A stretch of 64,000 nucleotides of DNA, taken from assembly GCA_030681035.1 (NCBI GenBank), contig JAUXUI010000100.1:19983-83982 (forward strand). Reading direction: 5' to 3'. Made by a program: the position numbers and the translations under genes. The DNA is from Lysobacteraceae bacterium. Its GTDB lineage: Bacteria > Pseudomonadota > Gammaproteobacteria > Xanthomonadales > Xanthomonadaceae. Under the pieces are notes generated by a model. That model saw only the letters and a list, made by a program, of their open reading frames with translations. It did no database searches and was not told the origin of the DNA. Shown one piece after another: positions 26,176-36,238 of the stretch. The number at the start of each line of letters is the position of its first letter. The stretch's first letter is position 1.

Positions 26176-26340
26176 GTCAAGTCCGGTTTGGTGAGGTATC
26201 AGCCCACTATTTTGCCAGATCACAGAACACTTCGAGAAACTGGCCGCACAACGTGCTAAAAATAGCCATCGCAGCCCACTACCCCATGTTCATGGCCGCC
26301 TTATTGCTGGCATCTGTCGTTTCCTACCGCGAGTGAGCGC

Positions 26341-27366
26341 ATGAAGGGCAAACCCACCTCGTTTGATATCGCCTACCAGGCTGGCGTGTCGCAATCGACG
26401 GTCTCACGCGCGCTGCGCAACAGCCCGCTGGTCAGTGCGGACACGCGCAAACGCATCCAGGAGATTGCCCGCGAGCTGCACTACACGGTCGACAAAAACG
26501 CCTCCAGCCTGCGCACCCAGCACCCCGGCACCCTGGCACTGCTGTTTTTCGAGGACCCGAGCCCCGACGAATCACAGATCAACCCGTTCTTCCTGTCGAT
26601 GCTCGGCTCAATCACCCGCGCCTGCGCGAAGCAGGGTTACGACTTGCTCATTTCGTTCCAGCAGCTTTCCAAGGACTGGCACGCCGATTTTCGTGACAGC
26701 AACAAAGCCGATGGCATCATCCTGCTTGGCTACGGTGACTACCTCACCTACCGCAGCAAGCTGGAAAAACTGGTCGAACAAGGCACCCATTTCGTGCGCT
26801 GGGGCGCCGTTGAAAAAGATCAACCCGGCTTGTCGATCGGTTGCGACAACTACCAGGGCGGCTGTGCAATCACTTCACATCTGTTGGCCGTCGGGCGGCG
26901 ACAGATTGCATTCCTTGGCACCGCATCCGGGCAATACCCGGAGTTTGCCGAGCGTTACCACGGCTACGCTGACACCTTGCTGCGGCAAGGCAGTCAAGTC
27001 GAGCCGAAGCTGCGGGTGGATGCGCTCAGCGCCCAGCAATCGGGTTATGACGCGACGACCACATTGCTGGCGCGCGGCATGCCATTCGATGCCATCTTCG
27101 CTGCCAGCGATCTGATCGCGATTGGTGCCATGCAGGCGCTGAGTGAGCGCGGCATCCGTATACCCGAGCAGGTTTCAGTCGCTGGTTTTGACGACATCCC
27201 GATGGCCAGTTGCGTCAATCCGTCTCTGACAACCGCCAGCCAGGACACCAAACGCGCCGGCGAATTGCTCGTAACCAGCTTGCTCAAGCGCATCAATGGC
27301 GAGCCGGTCGAAAGTGCCATGTACCCAGTGCAATTGATGGTGCGGCGATCCTGCGGCGCACGCTGA
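26341..27366 (+). CDS. LacI-family transcriptional regulator
   Basis: 341 residues. The N-terminal LacI helix-turn-helix (TSFDIAYQAGVSQSTVSRAL then RNSPLVSADTRKRIQEIARE and LHYTVDKNASSLRT hinge) is followed by a periplasmic-binding-protein-like ligand domain (ADGIILLGYGDYLTY, GRRQIAFLGTA, PFDAIFAASDLIAIGAMQAL, PEQVSVAGFDDIPMASCVNP). Such proteins repress sugar or other catabolic genes until a ligand binds. The ligand is unknown. It is divergent from prpD (165-base gap) but no clear LacI-type palindrome was found there. Its end is 10 bases from the convergent flgL. Confidence 0.9.
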   Translation: MKGKPTSFDIAYQAGVSQSTVSRALRNSPLVSADTRKRIQEIARELHYTVDKNASSLRTQHPGTLALLFFEDPSPDESQINPFFLSMLGSITRACAKQGYDLLISFQQLSKDWHADFRDSNKADGIILLGYGDYLTYRSKLEKLVEQGTHFVRWGAVEKDQPGLSIGCDNYQGGCAITSHLLAVGRRQIAFLGTASGQYPEFAERYHGYADTLLRQGSQVEPKLRVDALSAQQSGYDATTTLLARGMPFDAIFAASDLIAIGAMQALSERGIRIPEQVSVAGFDDIPMASCVNPSLTTASQDTKRAGELLVTSLLKRINGEPVESAMYPVQLMVRRSCGAR

Positions 27367-27376
27367 ACTATCGCGA

Positions 27377-28582
27377 TCAGCGCAGGAAATTGAACAGGCT
27401 CAGGTTCTGGATGCGCACGAAGCTTTGTTGTGATGCTTCCAAAGTGCCCAATTGCTGGCTCATCCGGCTCACCGCCTCAGTCAGATTGACGTCTTCTACT
27501 GCCGACAAGCTGGTGGCGATCTGCAGCTTGGCCGCTTCGTTGGCACTTTGCTGCTGTTCCATCGCGTTGAGCCGTGCCCCTACCTTGGCACGGGTATCGA
27601 TGATGCGACCAAGCGCGTTGTCCAGCCCTTCCAGGGCTCGGTTCATGGCATTGCTGACACCCGCACGCTGATTGTCATTGGCAATCGGCTGGCGCAGCGC
27701 ATCAATCAGCTGTTGCACACTGGTGAACACATCCTGGGTACTGCTTGCCGACAGGGTGAAGCTATCGCCCACAACCGCCGCACCTGAGAGCGCAACCTGC
27801 ATGCCTTGGAAGGTGATGGTGCTGTTGCCCGAATAGCTGCCGCTGGCTACCACCGTGCTGGTGGCATCGACGATGTCGTAGCTGGTAGCGGTGGTGAACT
27901 GAATCGTGAATCCGGCTCCGGTAAATGCGCTGGGATCACTCAATTGGTTGTTGCCAACGACCACCGAGCCGGAATTGCCGGTGCCGGTGCCGACCACGAA
28001 GCGGCCATTGCCGCTGGCTGCCTGCATGAACACATCCGAACCCGGATCACCGCTCGCCACTGCCCCAGAAGGCCCTACTGCCAACAAACGCTGGCCCTGG
28101 TCGCCAACATAGCTGACCGGCGCGCCGGGAGCATTGGAACGTACGAAAGGCTGGGTTCGGGTTTGATTGCCGGCAAACAGGAACTCGCCATTGGCATCGC
28201 GGCTATTGGCGGTCTGCACCAGTTGGTCGAGGCGTTCCTGCAACTCACGTGCAATGTCCGCCCTGGCACTGTCGTTGAGCACCGGATTGATGCCTTGCAG
28301 GGACAATTCGCGCACCCGTTGCAGAATATCCTCACTCGTTGTCAGCGCATTTTCTTCAAGACCCAACCGTGAAGTGCCGGCTTGGATATTGCGCTGAAAC
28401 TGCTCAATGCTGGCGTTGAACGCTGACAGATCCAGCGCACGTGCGCTGCCAACCGGATCGAATGCCGGGCTCAAAATCCGCTTGCCGGTGGCCACCTGCT
28501 GCTGAACGTCCGATATTGCCGCCTGATTGCCCAGCACGGCATTGAGTGCGCGAAGCTGCATGAAACTGGTCGAAACTCTCAT
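27377..28582 (-). CDS. flgL: Flagellar hook-associated protein 3 (hook-filament junction) FlgL
   Basis: 401 residues. The flagellin-like N-terminus is MRVSTSFMQLRALNAVLGNQ with QQVATGKRILSPAFDP; the C-terminal helix has RVGARLNAMEQQQS-like AKVGARLNAMEQQQSA and ends SFVRIQNLSLFNFLR. FlgL joins the filament to the hook with FlgK and is exported through the flagellar secretion system. The ATG at 28582 is two bases from the flgK stop. It is the last gene of the flgBCDEFGHIJKL operon, convergent with the LacI regulator without a visible terminator. Confidence 0.93.
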   Translation of the reverse strand: MRVSTSFMQLRALNAVLGNQAAISDVQQQVATGKRILSPAFDPVGSARALDLSAFNASIEQFQRNIQAGTSRLGLEENALTTSEDILQRVRELSLQGINPVLNDSARADIARELQERLDQLVQTANSRDANGEFLFAGNQTRTQPFVRSNAPGAPVSYVGDQGQRLLAVGPSGAVASGDPGSDVFMQAASGNGRFVVGTGTGNSGSVVVGNNQLSDPSAFTGAGFTIQFTTATSYDIVDATSTVVASGSYSGNSTITFQGMQVALSGAAVVGDSFTLSASSTQDVFTSVQQLIDALRQPIANDNQRAGVSNAMNRALEGLDNALGRIIDTRAKVGARLNAMEQQQSANEAAKLQIATSLSAVEDVNLTEAVSRMSQQLGTLEASQQSFVRIQNLSLFNFLR

Positions 28583-28584
28583 CG

Positions 28585-30474
28585 TCAACGCCCCTGTACC
28601 GCACCGAGCAAGGTCTGAAACAACGTATCAGCCACCGCAATCACACGCGCCGAAGCCTGGAAAGATTGTTCAAAGCGCAACAAATTGGCAGCCTCTTCAT
28701 CGAGATTCACTCCCGACACACTTTGTTGCGCCTGCTCGGCCTGATTGCGCAGTGCGCGTTGCGCATCAAGGCCAATGCGCGCCTGCGCCGTGCTTGAGCC
28801 TACTTGCGCCACCAGTTGCCCAAAACCCGATCCGATACTGGTCGCGCCACCATCGAGCACACCCTTGTTGATGATCTCGCCAAGACGCAATGCGTTGCCG
28901 TTGTCGCCTACACCACCGGTGTTAGGCACTACGGTGAACACGTCACCAGTCGCAGGCACCTCGCTGATCTCGAATTCCAGCCCGTTGACACTGATCGTCG
29001 ATCCAGGGCTGTAGGCAAACGCACCCGCGCCATTGATCTGGTAAGTGTTGGCTGCGGTGAAAGATATCGTCAGTGGCGTCAACAATGCCGGATTGGCGGC
29101 GTCCACAACACGCGGCACACTGATGATGCCGCTGCCCACATTGGCGCCATCGCGCAGCGAGCGCATGGGCACAGCCGCAGCAATACGGTTGGTCTGAGTG
29201 ATTGCAACATCAATACCGCTCGACGCTGCCAGCACGGGGCGAATCTGGAAGCGATCACCGGCCGCTGCCGCACCGGCAACCACCAGATTCAAGCCATCGG
29301 CCACGAACGGATCAAGCGCCGTACCCGTACCGGTCATCGCAATCGCAGCGCCATCGCTGCGGGTCAGCGCATAGGCGGCACCATCAAAGCCCAGCACGTA
29401 ACTGAACGGGGTAACCGCGTTGATATCCGCGATGCTGGCATTCAGTGTGAGGCCAGCGCTGTTGCTGGCTAGGCCACTGACCGTCGGGCCGGGCACGGTA
29501 AAGAAATCACCACCCAACGCACCGTTCAAATCCATACCGGCACGATGCTGATCATTGAATGCCAAGGCCAGACCCGCCGCAGTACGGCCCAACTGAGCGC
29601 GTGCCGGATCCAGCAGATCACGGCGCACATCGAGCAAGCCACCCAACTCACCGCCATTGATCTGCGCCGACACCACCACACCGGTGCTGGCAACCGCTAC
29701 TTCCGTGCGTGTCGGATCGAACGGGTTGGCAACCGCTGCCAGTTGATTGCTGCGGTTGCCCAGCACCAGCGCCTGACCGCTGCCCACGAACACATTGATG
29801 CTGCTGTCGTCCTGCACCACGGCATTGAGCCCAACCACACCTGCCAGTTGCTTGAGCAGGCCATCGCGCTTGTCCAGCAGATCCGCCGCCGGGCGATTGC
29901 TTGGCGAACTGGCTGCCGAAACCTGAATCTCGGCGTTGAGCGATGCGATCGATCGACCCAATTCGTTTATCTGGCTTACGCTGTCGCTGATGCGCCGATT
30001 CAGATCCGCATCGATACGCTCCATTTCGCGGGCGATGCCATTGAAGCGATCAGTCAGGGCATTGGCCTGACCCAGCAATGCCGTACGTGCCGCAGTATCG
30101 GAAGGATTGTTGGCCAAATCCTGCACTGAAGCAAAAAATCCGCTCAATGCCGGTTGCAAGCCAATGGCACGATCAGCAAGCAGATTGTCGAGCCGGCTGG
30201 CAATTTCATCAAAGGCGCCCAAGCGCGACTCGCCCGAGGTCGCCGAACGCACACCCTCGATCAAGAACTGGCTGAAGATGCGCTCGATCGAACTTGTCTG
30301 CACACCCTGACCGACGAAAAACGGCCCGGTTTGCAATGGGGTGCGAGCATCAAAAGTAGCCCGTTGCCGCGAAAACCCATCCGTATTGACGTTGCTGATG
30401 TTGTGGCCGGTCACATCCAGCGCTATACGCGAGGTCAACAACCCGGAAATACCGGTAGAAAGCAGATCAGCCAT
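28585..30474 (-). CDS. flgK: Flagellar hook-associated protein 1 FlgK
   Basis: 629 residues. The N-terminal rod/hook motif is LLSTGISGLLTSRIALDVTG with HNISNVNTDGFSRQRA; the C-terminus SGVNLDEEAANLLRFEQSFQ and ARVIAVADTLFQTLL are standard. The middle has a Gly/Ala/Ser-rich variable domain. FlgK is the first hook-filament junction protein and a substrate of the FlgN chaperone encoded at 41680. It lies between flgJ and flgL. Confidence 0.95.
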   Translation of the reverse strand: MADLLSTGISGLLTSRIALDVTGHNISNVNTDGFSRQRATFDARTPLQTGPFFVGQGVQTSSIERIFSQFLIEGVRSATSGESRLGAFDEIASRLDNLLADRAIGLQPALSGFFASVQDLANNPSDTAARTALLGQANALTDRFNGIAREMERIDADLNRRISDSVSQINELGRSIASLNAEIQVSAASSPSNRPAADLLDKRDGLLKQLAGVVGLNAVVQDDSSINVFVGSGQALVLGNRSNQLAAVANPFDPTRTEVAVASTGVVVSAQINGGELGGLLDVRRDLLDPARAQLGRTAAGLALAFNDQHRAGMDLNGALGGDFFTVPGPTVSGLASNSAGLTLNASIADINAVTPFSYVLGFDGAAYALTRSDGAAIAMTGTGTALDPFVADGLNLVVAGAAAAGDRFQIRPVLAASSGIDVAITQTNRIAAAVPMRSLRDGANVGSGIISVPRVVDAANPALLTPLTISFTAANTYQINGAGAFAYSPGSTISVNGLEFEISEVPATGDVFTVVPNTGGVGDNGNALRLGEIINKGVLDGGATSIGSGFGQLVAQVGSSTAQARIGLDAQRALRNQAEQAQQSVSGVNLDEEAANLLRFEQSFQASARVIAVADTLFQTLLGAVQGR

Positions 30475-30513
30475 GATGGCGTCCTCGTGAACTCGGCAAA
30501 GCAGTAGCCATGA

Positions 30514-31590
30514 TCATGGCTGCTGCCAGAAAGTGGATGCAGCAGGCCACAATGCCGCTGATGCAGAAGCAGCGTTGTGATCCAGTGTTTTGCTTGTAGC
30601 GACGGCTGACGCGGAACCCGTTTCCAGCTGCGCCAGCGCCGCCTGCATCTGCGGGCTTTGTGCCACGGCGCTCAGCTTGACGGCATAAGCGGGGTCGGTG
30701 GCATAGCCACCCTGCTGCAATGCCTGCGCGAAACCACCAACATCATCGCCGCGCCCGAGTGCTGCGGCGTAACGTGAGCTACCTGCAAGCAGGCGCGCAT
30801 AATCCGCAAAGCCTTCGGCAGGGCTGTCGTAGGCACGAAATGCCTCGGCTCGCCGAACTGCCACGCCTTGCTCAAACTCGATGGTTGGCCGCGAGATACG
30901 CGCACCGTCCCAACTGCCGCCCGCCTTGATGCCGAACAGGTTGAAGCTGGACTGGCCGTCAGCTGCTGCAGGCACATGTTTGCCCCAGCCGGTTTCCAGC
31001 GCGGCATGGGCAAGCACACTGCGTAACGAAACACCCAAGGCATCCGCCGCCGCTTTTGCGTGCGGTGCCATCCGCAACACAAATGCAGCCGGATTGCCAC
31101 CCAGTATCTCTGCCGCTCCCGCAACGCTGGCTCGCGCGGTTTCCACGCTCGCTGCCGCACCACGCAACAATCGGCGTACCGACAGCTCGGCCTGGTTTGG
31201 TAACGCGGAATTGCCAGCGCCCGCCAGTGGCAAACCCGCGTTGTCGCGCTGCAAGGGAATTGCGTCCGTCGCCGTAGCCGAGGCGGGTACTGCGTCACGC
31301 AATTGCCGTACCAACATGTCGGCAATACCCATGCCCTTGCCCGTCGCAGCCATGCTCACCGACAACTGCTGGTCGAACATGTCCATGTAGGTTTTTGATT
31401 CGTTGCTGTCAAAAATACCATCGCCCAGGCTGGCTGCGCGCATCGACTTGAGCAACATCTGGGTAAAGATCGCCTCGAACTGCTGCGCGACTTCGCGCAA
31501 TGCCCCCTGGCTGTCATCACGCGCCTGCGCACGCAGGCTGGCCAGCCCACTGAAATCGGTATAAATGCTGCTGGCGGTTGAGCCATCCAT
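30514..31590 (-). CDS. flgJ: Flagellar rod-assembly protein / peptidoglycan hydrolase FlgJ
   Basis: 358 residues. The N-terminal rod-cap domain has LREVAQQFEAIFTQMLLKSM and SKTYMDMFDQQLSVSMA. A variable linker follows. The C-terminal glucosaminidase domain has LAHAALETGWGKHV (catalytic Glu about residue 199), SSFNLFGIKAGGSW and FRAYDSPAEGFADYARLL. It caps the growing rod and cuts peptidoglycan so that it can pass. The two-domain form is the beta/gammaproteobacterial type. The ATG is seven bases after the flgI stop; a GTG one codon upstream is an alternative. Confidence 0.94.
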   Translation of the reverse strand: MDGSTASSIYTDFSGLASLRAQARDDSQGALREVAQQFEAIFTQMLLKSMRAASLGDGIFDSNESKTYMDMFDQQLSVSMAATGKGMGIADMLVRQLRDAVPASATATDAIPLQRDNAGLPLAGAGNSALPNQAELSVRRLLRGAAASVETARASVAGAAEILGGNPAAFVLRMAPHAKAAADALGVSLRSVLAHAALETGWGKHVPAAADGQSSFNLFGIKAGGSWDGARISRPTIEFEQGVAVRRAEAFRAYDSPAEGFADYARLLAGSSRYAAALGRGDDVGGFAQALQQGGYATDPAYAVKLSAVAQSPQMQAALAQLETGSASAVATSKTLDHNAASASAALWPAASTFWQQP

Positions 31591-31597
31591 CACGACC

Positions 31598-32701
31598 TCA
31601 AATCACCACCAGCTCGGCGCGCAACGCACCGGACTCTTTGAGCGCTTGCAGGATCGAAATCAGGTCACTGGGTGCAGCACCGACCCGGTTGATCGCGCTG
31701 ATGATCTCATCGAGGCTCACGCCCGGGCCAAACTTGAACGCGGTGCCACCGCGTTCGGTAATGCTCACGCTGGAGTCCGGCAACACGACCGTTTCGCCAC
31801 GCGACAGCGGCCCAGGCTGGCTGGCAAACGGTTGCTCGGAAATGCTGACCTCGATGCCGCCATGCGCCACTGCCGCAGCCGACACGGTGACATTGGCACC
31901 GATGACCACGGTGCCGGTACGCGCATTGATGACAACCCTTGCCGGTGCAGCTCCCGGGTCCACTGATATGTCGTTGATGATGCCGACAAAGCTGACTCGC
32001 TGATCGACTGACACCGGCGCACGCACGGCAATCGACGCGCCATCAAGCGCCTGTGCGACGCCATCGCCCATGGCTGTATTGATCGCCTCAACGATGCGGC
32101 TGGCGGTGCTGAAGTTCGGGCTATGCAGGTTGAACACCAAACCATCGGATACCGCAAATGCATTCGGCACGCTGCGCTCCACCATGCCGCCAGCCGGAAT
32201 GCGCCCGGTATTGAGCACATTGACCTGCACACTGCTGCCACTGGCGCCACTGGCGCCGACGCCGCCCACCACCACGTTGCCCTGCGCCAGCGCGTAGATT
32301 TCACCATCAGCGCCGCGCAGCGGAGTCATCAACAACGCCCCGCCGCGCAGGCTTTTGGCATTGCCGATCGACGCCACCGTGATATCGATGTTTTGACCCG
32401 GTTTGGCAAACGCCGGCAGCTCTGCGGTAATGCTGACTGCGGCAACGTTGCGCAACTGCGGGCGAACATTTGCCGGTACCGTCACCCCGAATTGTTGCAG
32501 CATGTTCTGCAAACTCTGGGTAGTGAACGGGGCCTGGCTGGTCTGGTCACCGGTACCATCCAGACCAACGACCAGACCATAGCCAACAATCTGGTTGCTG
32601 CGCACACCAGCGATTCTCGCCAGATCGCCAACCCGTTCGGCAGCGACCGGCATTGCCGCTGTCAATGCGACGAGCCACAGTGATACGAGCAGTGCTTTCA
32701 T
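31598..32701 (-). CDS. flgI: Flagellar P-ring protein FlgI
   Basis: 367 residues starting MKALLVSLWLVALTAAMPVA, a Sec signal peptide cleaved near VAAE. The mature part has RVGDLARIAGVRSNQIVGYG, LVVGLDGTGDQTSQAPFT, QSLQNMLQQFGVTVP and the C-terminal SISEQPFASQPGPLSRGETV. It forms the P ring in the peptidoglycan layer and needs the FlgA chaperone (40586). The ATG chosen gives a proper signal peptide; an upstream in-frame codon would destroy it. Confidence 0.96.
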   Translation of the reverse strand: MKALLVSLWLVALTAAMPVAAERVGDLARIAGVRSNQIVGYGLVVGLDGTGDQTSQAPFTTQSLQNMLQQFGVTVPANVRPQLRNVAAVSITAELPAFAKPGQNIDITVASIGNAKSLRGGALLMTPLRGADGEIYALAQGNVVVGGVGASGASGSSVQVNVLNTGRIPAGGMVERSVPNAFAVSDGLVFNLHSPNFSTASRIVEAINTAMGDGVAQALDGASIAVRAPVSVDQRVSFVGIINDISVDPGAAPARVVINARTGTVVIGANVTVSAAAVAHGGIEVSISEQPFASQPGPLSRGETVVLPDSSVSITERGGTAFKFGPGVSLDEIISAINRVGAAPSDLISILQALKESGALRAELVVI

Positions 32702-32730
32702 GGTGTGGCCCTCAGGCATTGCCAAAGACA

Positions 32731-33411
32731 TCAGAACGGCATCCACTTGGAATTGAAGAATCTAGCCAGCCAACCCTGGGTGTTGGCATCGGCCAGAGTG
32801 CCGCGACCGGTGTAAGCGATGCGTGCATCCGCCACCCGCGTCGATGACACCGTGTTGTCCTGGGCAATATCCTCGGGACGGACGATGCCGGAAATCCGCA
32901 CCATCTCCTGCCCTTGGTTGATGTTCAGCAATTTTTCACCGCGCACCAGCAATGCGCCATTACGCAGGCGTTGTGCGACCGTCACCGTAATCTGGCCGGT
33001 GAGCTGATTGCTTTGGCTGCTCTGGCCCTCGCCGGTGAACTCGCGCGCGCTGTTCAAGCCGAAACTCAGCGGGCGGCCGTTGATCGTCGTCTCCTTTCCG
33101 AACAGGGTCGGTGCCCCCAAGTCGACGCTATCGTCCTTCGTGGTGCTGGTGCTGGAACTCTTGCTGGCCTGGGTTCGCTCGGTCAGGTTGATGGTGAGGA
33201 TGTCGCCGACCAGACGCGCCTTGCGATCGGCGAACAAATCGCGACTGCTGGCAGCACTGAACAACGAGCCATCCATCGGCGATTCGACTTCCGACTCATC
33301 GACCGGATAAGTCGGTGTGTACGCAAGTTCTTCGCGCCCGCCGGTACTGGTACACGCCGTGAGCAGCGTTGCAAGCGTGGCGATGACAAGCAATGAAGCG
33401 CGTGTGGCCAT
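32731..33411 (-). CDS. flgH: Flagellar L-ring lipoprotein FlgH
   Basis: 226 residues. Lipoprotein signal MATRASLLVIATLATLLTAC with lipobox LTAC. The body has GSLFSAASSRDLFADRKARL, VGDILTINLTERTQASKSS, ITVTVAQRLRNGALLVRGEK, RISGIVRPEDIAQDNTVSST and IAYTGRGTLADANTQGWLAR. It forms the outer-membrane L ring. The start at 33411 is preferred over an ATG seven codons upstream because GGGAG stands eight bases before it. Confidence 0.95.
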   Translation of the reverse strand: MATRASLLVIATLATLLTACTSTGGREELAYTPTYPVDESEVESPMDGSLFSAASSRDLFADRKARLVGDILTINLTERTQASKSSSTSTTKDDSVDLGAPTLFGKETTINGRPLSFGLNSAREFTGEGQSSQSNQLTGQITVTVAQRLRNGALLVRGEKLLNINQGQEMVRISGIVRPEDIAQDNTVSSTRVADARIAYTGRGTLADANTQGWLARFFNSKWMPF

Positions 33412-33431
33412 GGCGGTTCTCCCGGCGTGCA

Positions 33432-34217
33432 TCAGGTACGGGTATTGAGGAATTGCAGCATTGAGTCGGAAGCAGAGATCGCTTTCGAGTTCATTTCATA
33501 CGCGCGCTGGGTCTCGATCATGCTGACCAACTCTTCGACAACATTGACGTTCGATGTCTCCAGTGCGCCCTGAAGCACCGTGCCAAGGCCGTTCAAACCC
33601 GGGGTTCCGGGCTGCGGTGTGCCGCTGGCGGCGGTTTCCAGAAACAGGTTTTCGCCGCGCGGGGTGAGGCCCGATGGATTGATGAAATCGACAATCTGCA
33701 AGGTGCCCACCTGCTGCGGTGCCGCTTGCCCGGCAATCTGCACACCAATCGTGCCATCGCTGCCGATGGTGACGCTTTGAGCATTATTGGGCAGAGTGAT
33801 TTCCGGCTGTACACGGTAGCCACTGGAAGTCACCACCTGACCATCGGAATCGATCTGCAAGGTGCCATCACGGGTATAAGCCTGGGTACCATCGGGCAGC
33901 AGCACTTCGAAAAAACCACGCCCCTGAATTGCTACATCAAGCGGGTTGTTGGTCTGCGAAATATTTCCTTGAGTAAACAATTTTTGCGTTCCGACCACGC
34001 GCACACCGGTACCAACCGCCAAGCCTGAAGGCGCCTCGGTTTGCTCGGAAGTCTGTCCGCCTGCCTGACGCAAGTCCTGGTAAAGCAAATCTTCGAACGC
34101 CGCACGCGAGCGTTTGAAGCCAGTGGTATTGACGTTGGCCAGATTGTTGGAGATCACCGACATGCGCGTCTGTTGCGCGTCGAGACCGGTTTTGGCAATC
34201 CAAAGTGCGGGAAACAT
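33432..34217 (-). CDS. flgG: Flagellar distal rod protein FlgG
   Basis: 261 residues, the usual length. The N-terminus is [20 protein letters not shown] with [20 protein letters not shown]; the middle has [20 protein letters not shown]; the end has [20 protein letters not shown]. FlgG forms the distal rod. It lies between flgF and flgH in the standard order. Confidence 0.96.
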   Translation of the reverse strand: MFPALWIAKTGLDAQQTRMSVISNNLANVNTTGFKRSRAAFEDLLYQDLRQAGGQTSEQTEAPSGLAVGTGVRVVGTQKLFTQGNISQTNNPLDVAIQGRGFFEVLLPDGTQAYTRDGTLQIDSDGQVVTSSGYRVQPEITLPNNAQSVTIGSDGTIGVQIAGQAAPQQVGTLQIVDFINPSGLTPRGENLFLETAASGTPQPGTPGLNGLGTVLQGALETSNVNVVEELVSMIETQRAYEMNSKAISASDSMLQFLNTRT

Positions 34218-34242
34218 CGCTCAGTACTCCTCGTAGGTCAAT

Positions 34243-34980
34243 TCAGGCGCCAAGCAAGCGGGTTGCCGCCTGCGCGTTGTCGTCGGCCGTCTGGATGGCA
34301 CGAATCTGCATTTCAAACTGACGCGACAGTGAGATCACCTCCATCAGCGCGCGCGTCGGATTGACATTGCTGCCTTCGAGCACGCCGGAAATCACTGTCA
34401 CCGAAGCATCAGCGGGGGCAGTTGCACCATCAGCCAGTCGCATCAGGCCATCGGCCGAACGCAGCAGATCCGTACTTTCCGGATTAACCAGTTTGATACG
34501 GCCAACGGCTGCGATGGTTTCCGGCCCCTGCCCCTGCGGCACCACCGAAACCGTACCGTCCTGACCGATGTCGAGCTTGGTGAATGGCGGTACCGTGAGC
34601 GGCCCTGCATCACCCAGAACTTGCAAGCCGGTCGCAGTGACCAGAAAGCCATCGGCATTGACTTCCAGATCGCCAGCGCGGGTGTAGCCCTCCACACCAT
34701 CCTTGCCCTGCACTGCAATCCAGCCCTGGCCCTGAATCGAGACATCCAGTTCGCGGCCAGTACTCATTTGCGGGCCGATCGAAAGATCGGCGCCCAGTGA
34801 TCGTTGCAGCACATTGACCCGTGACGGCAAACCATCGCCAGCCACCGGCAAACGATCCAGGCTGGCCATCTGCGCGCGAAACCCGACGGTCGAAACGTTG
34901 GCCAGATTGTGCGTGGCCTGCGTCTGTGCGCGCATGGTCTGCGTGGCTGCATTCATGGCGATGTAGATGGCGCGATCCAT
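34243..34980 (-). CDS. flgF: Flagellar proximal rod protein FlgF
   Basis: 245 residues. It begins MDRAIYIAMNAATQTMRAQT with ATHNLANVSTVGFRAQMASL, includes DVSIQGQGWIAVQGKDG and ends NPTRALMEVISLSRQFEMQI. FlgF is one of the four rod proteins, exported by the flagellar type III apparatus. Family-typical length and position. Confidence 0.95.
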   Translation of the reverse strand: MDRAIYIAMNAATQTMRAQTQATHNLANVSTVGFRAQMASLDRLPVAGDGLPSRVNVLQRSLGADLSIGPQMSTGRELDVSIQGQGWIAVQGKDGVEGYTRAGDLEVNADGFLVTATGLQVLGDAGPLTVPPFTKLDIGQDGTVSVVPQGQGPETIAAVGRIKLVNPESTDLLRSADGLMRLADGATAPADASVTVISGVLEGSNVNPTRALMEVISLSRQFEMQIRAIQTADDNAQAATRLLGA

Positions 34981-34999
34981 GGGCTGTCAGTCGTCGCAA

Positions 35000-36220
35000 T
35001 TAGTTGCGGATGTTGATGACGGTTTGGGTGATGCGGTCTGCGGTCGAGATCATCTGCGCGTTGGCCTGGAAGTTGCGCTGCGCCTTGATCATGTTCACCA
35101 GTTGCGCGGTGAGATCGACATTGCTGGCTTCCAACGCACCGGACTGCACCAGACCGACGCTGCCGGAACCGGCCTGGCCGCGGAGAGCTGCACCGGAGGC
35201 AAATGTTTCTGCCCAACTGGTATCACCCAATTGCTGCAAGCCCTCAGGGTTGGCGAAGTTGGTTATCGCCAACTGACCCAACGCATTGGACTGACCGTTG
35301 GAGAAGCGCGCCGACACCACGCCGTCCGCGCCAATATCCACGCCCGTCAAACGACCAGTTGGCGCGCCATCTTGTGAGATTGCAGCAACACTGAAGGTAT
35401 CGCTGGTCTGGGTGACGTTGTTCATGTCCAGCGCCAATGTCAGTGGTGCGGCATTGGGGCTGACGACCATCGCCGGAAATGCCACCAGACCATTGACCGG
35501 CGTCGCCAATCCGCCGCTGGTATCGAACGTAATCGGCTGTGCCGGCCCGGCAGAAACCCCATCGATCTGCAATTCCACATTCCAGGCATTGGCCAGCGCG
35601 TCCTTGACGTAGAACACACTGGCGGTATGCGCGGCGCCGAGCGAATCGAACACCGTAAACGAGGTGGCATTGTTGAAGCTGGTCGGGTCATTGGGATCGA
35701 ATGGGGTGGTCGGCGGCACCGTCGCGGTCGATGGCACATTGAGCGTCAACGCTGCCTGGGTGCTGGCAATGGGCGGGCTTTGCGGCAAAGACAAACGCAA
35801 ATCCTGGATGCGACTCACATCAAAATTGCCACCCGTGGACGGCGGGAAGACCTGCAATTTTTTGCCTGATGGATTAACCACGAAGCCATCACGATCAACC
35901 GAAAAATTGCCCGCCCGCGTGTACGACAAGCCACTGTCGTCGCGTGTCGTGAAAAAGCCCTGGCCGCTGATCGCCAGATCGAGGTTGTTGTTGGTGAACT
36001 CGATATTGCCCTGGCCAAATTGTTGCGACACTGAAGCCAAGCGCACGCCGTTGCCGATGGCTATGGCGCTGACGCCTGAACCGGTCAGTGAAAACACATC
36101 GGCAAACTCGGCACGCGAACCCTTGAAGCCCACTGAATTGACATTGGCGATGTTGTTGGCGGTGACCTCCAGATCAGAAGACGCCGCGTTGAGACCACTG
36201 AGTGCAAGATTGAAAGGCAT
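35000..36220 (-). CDS. flgE: Flagellar hook protein FlgE
   Basis: 406 residues. The N-terminus is MPFNLALSGLNAASSDLEVT with ANNIANVNSVGFKGSRAEFA; LAISGQGFFTTRDDSGLSYT follows; the end has QLVNMIKAQRNFQANAQMIS. FlgE builds the hook. It needs FlgD (next upstream) as scaffold. The central hook domain with FTVFDSLGAAHTASVFYVKD is typical. Confidence 0.96.
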   Translation of the reverse strand: MPFNLALSGLNAASSDLEVTANNIANVNSVGFKGSRAEFADVFSLTGSGVSAIAIGNGVRLASVSQQFGQGNIEFTNNNLDLAISGQGFFTTRDDSGLSYTRAGNFSVDRDGFVVNPSGKKLQVFPPSTGGNFDVSRIQDLRLSLPQSPPIASTQAALTLNVPSTATVPPTTPFDPNDPTSFNNATSFTVFDSLGAAHTASVFYVKDALANAWNVELQIDGVSAGPAQPITFDTSGGLATPVNGLVAFPAMVVSPNAAPLTLALDMNNVTQTSDTFSVAAISQDGAPTGRLTGVDIGADGVVSARFSNGQSNALGQLAITNFANPEGLQQLGDTSWAETFASGAALRGQAGSGSVGLVQSGALEASNVDLTAQLVNMIKAQRNFQANAQMISTADRITQTVINIRN

Positions 36221-36238
36221 GTTGGCGACTCCTTGAGA

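Noticed and set aside
26176..26340. LacI operator between prpD and the regulator gene
   Set aside because: No good symmetric site with the usual central CG was found; any operator must be degenerate.
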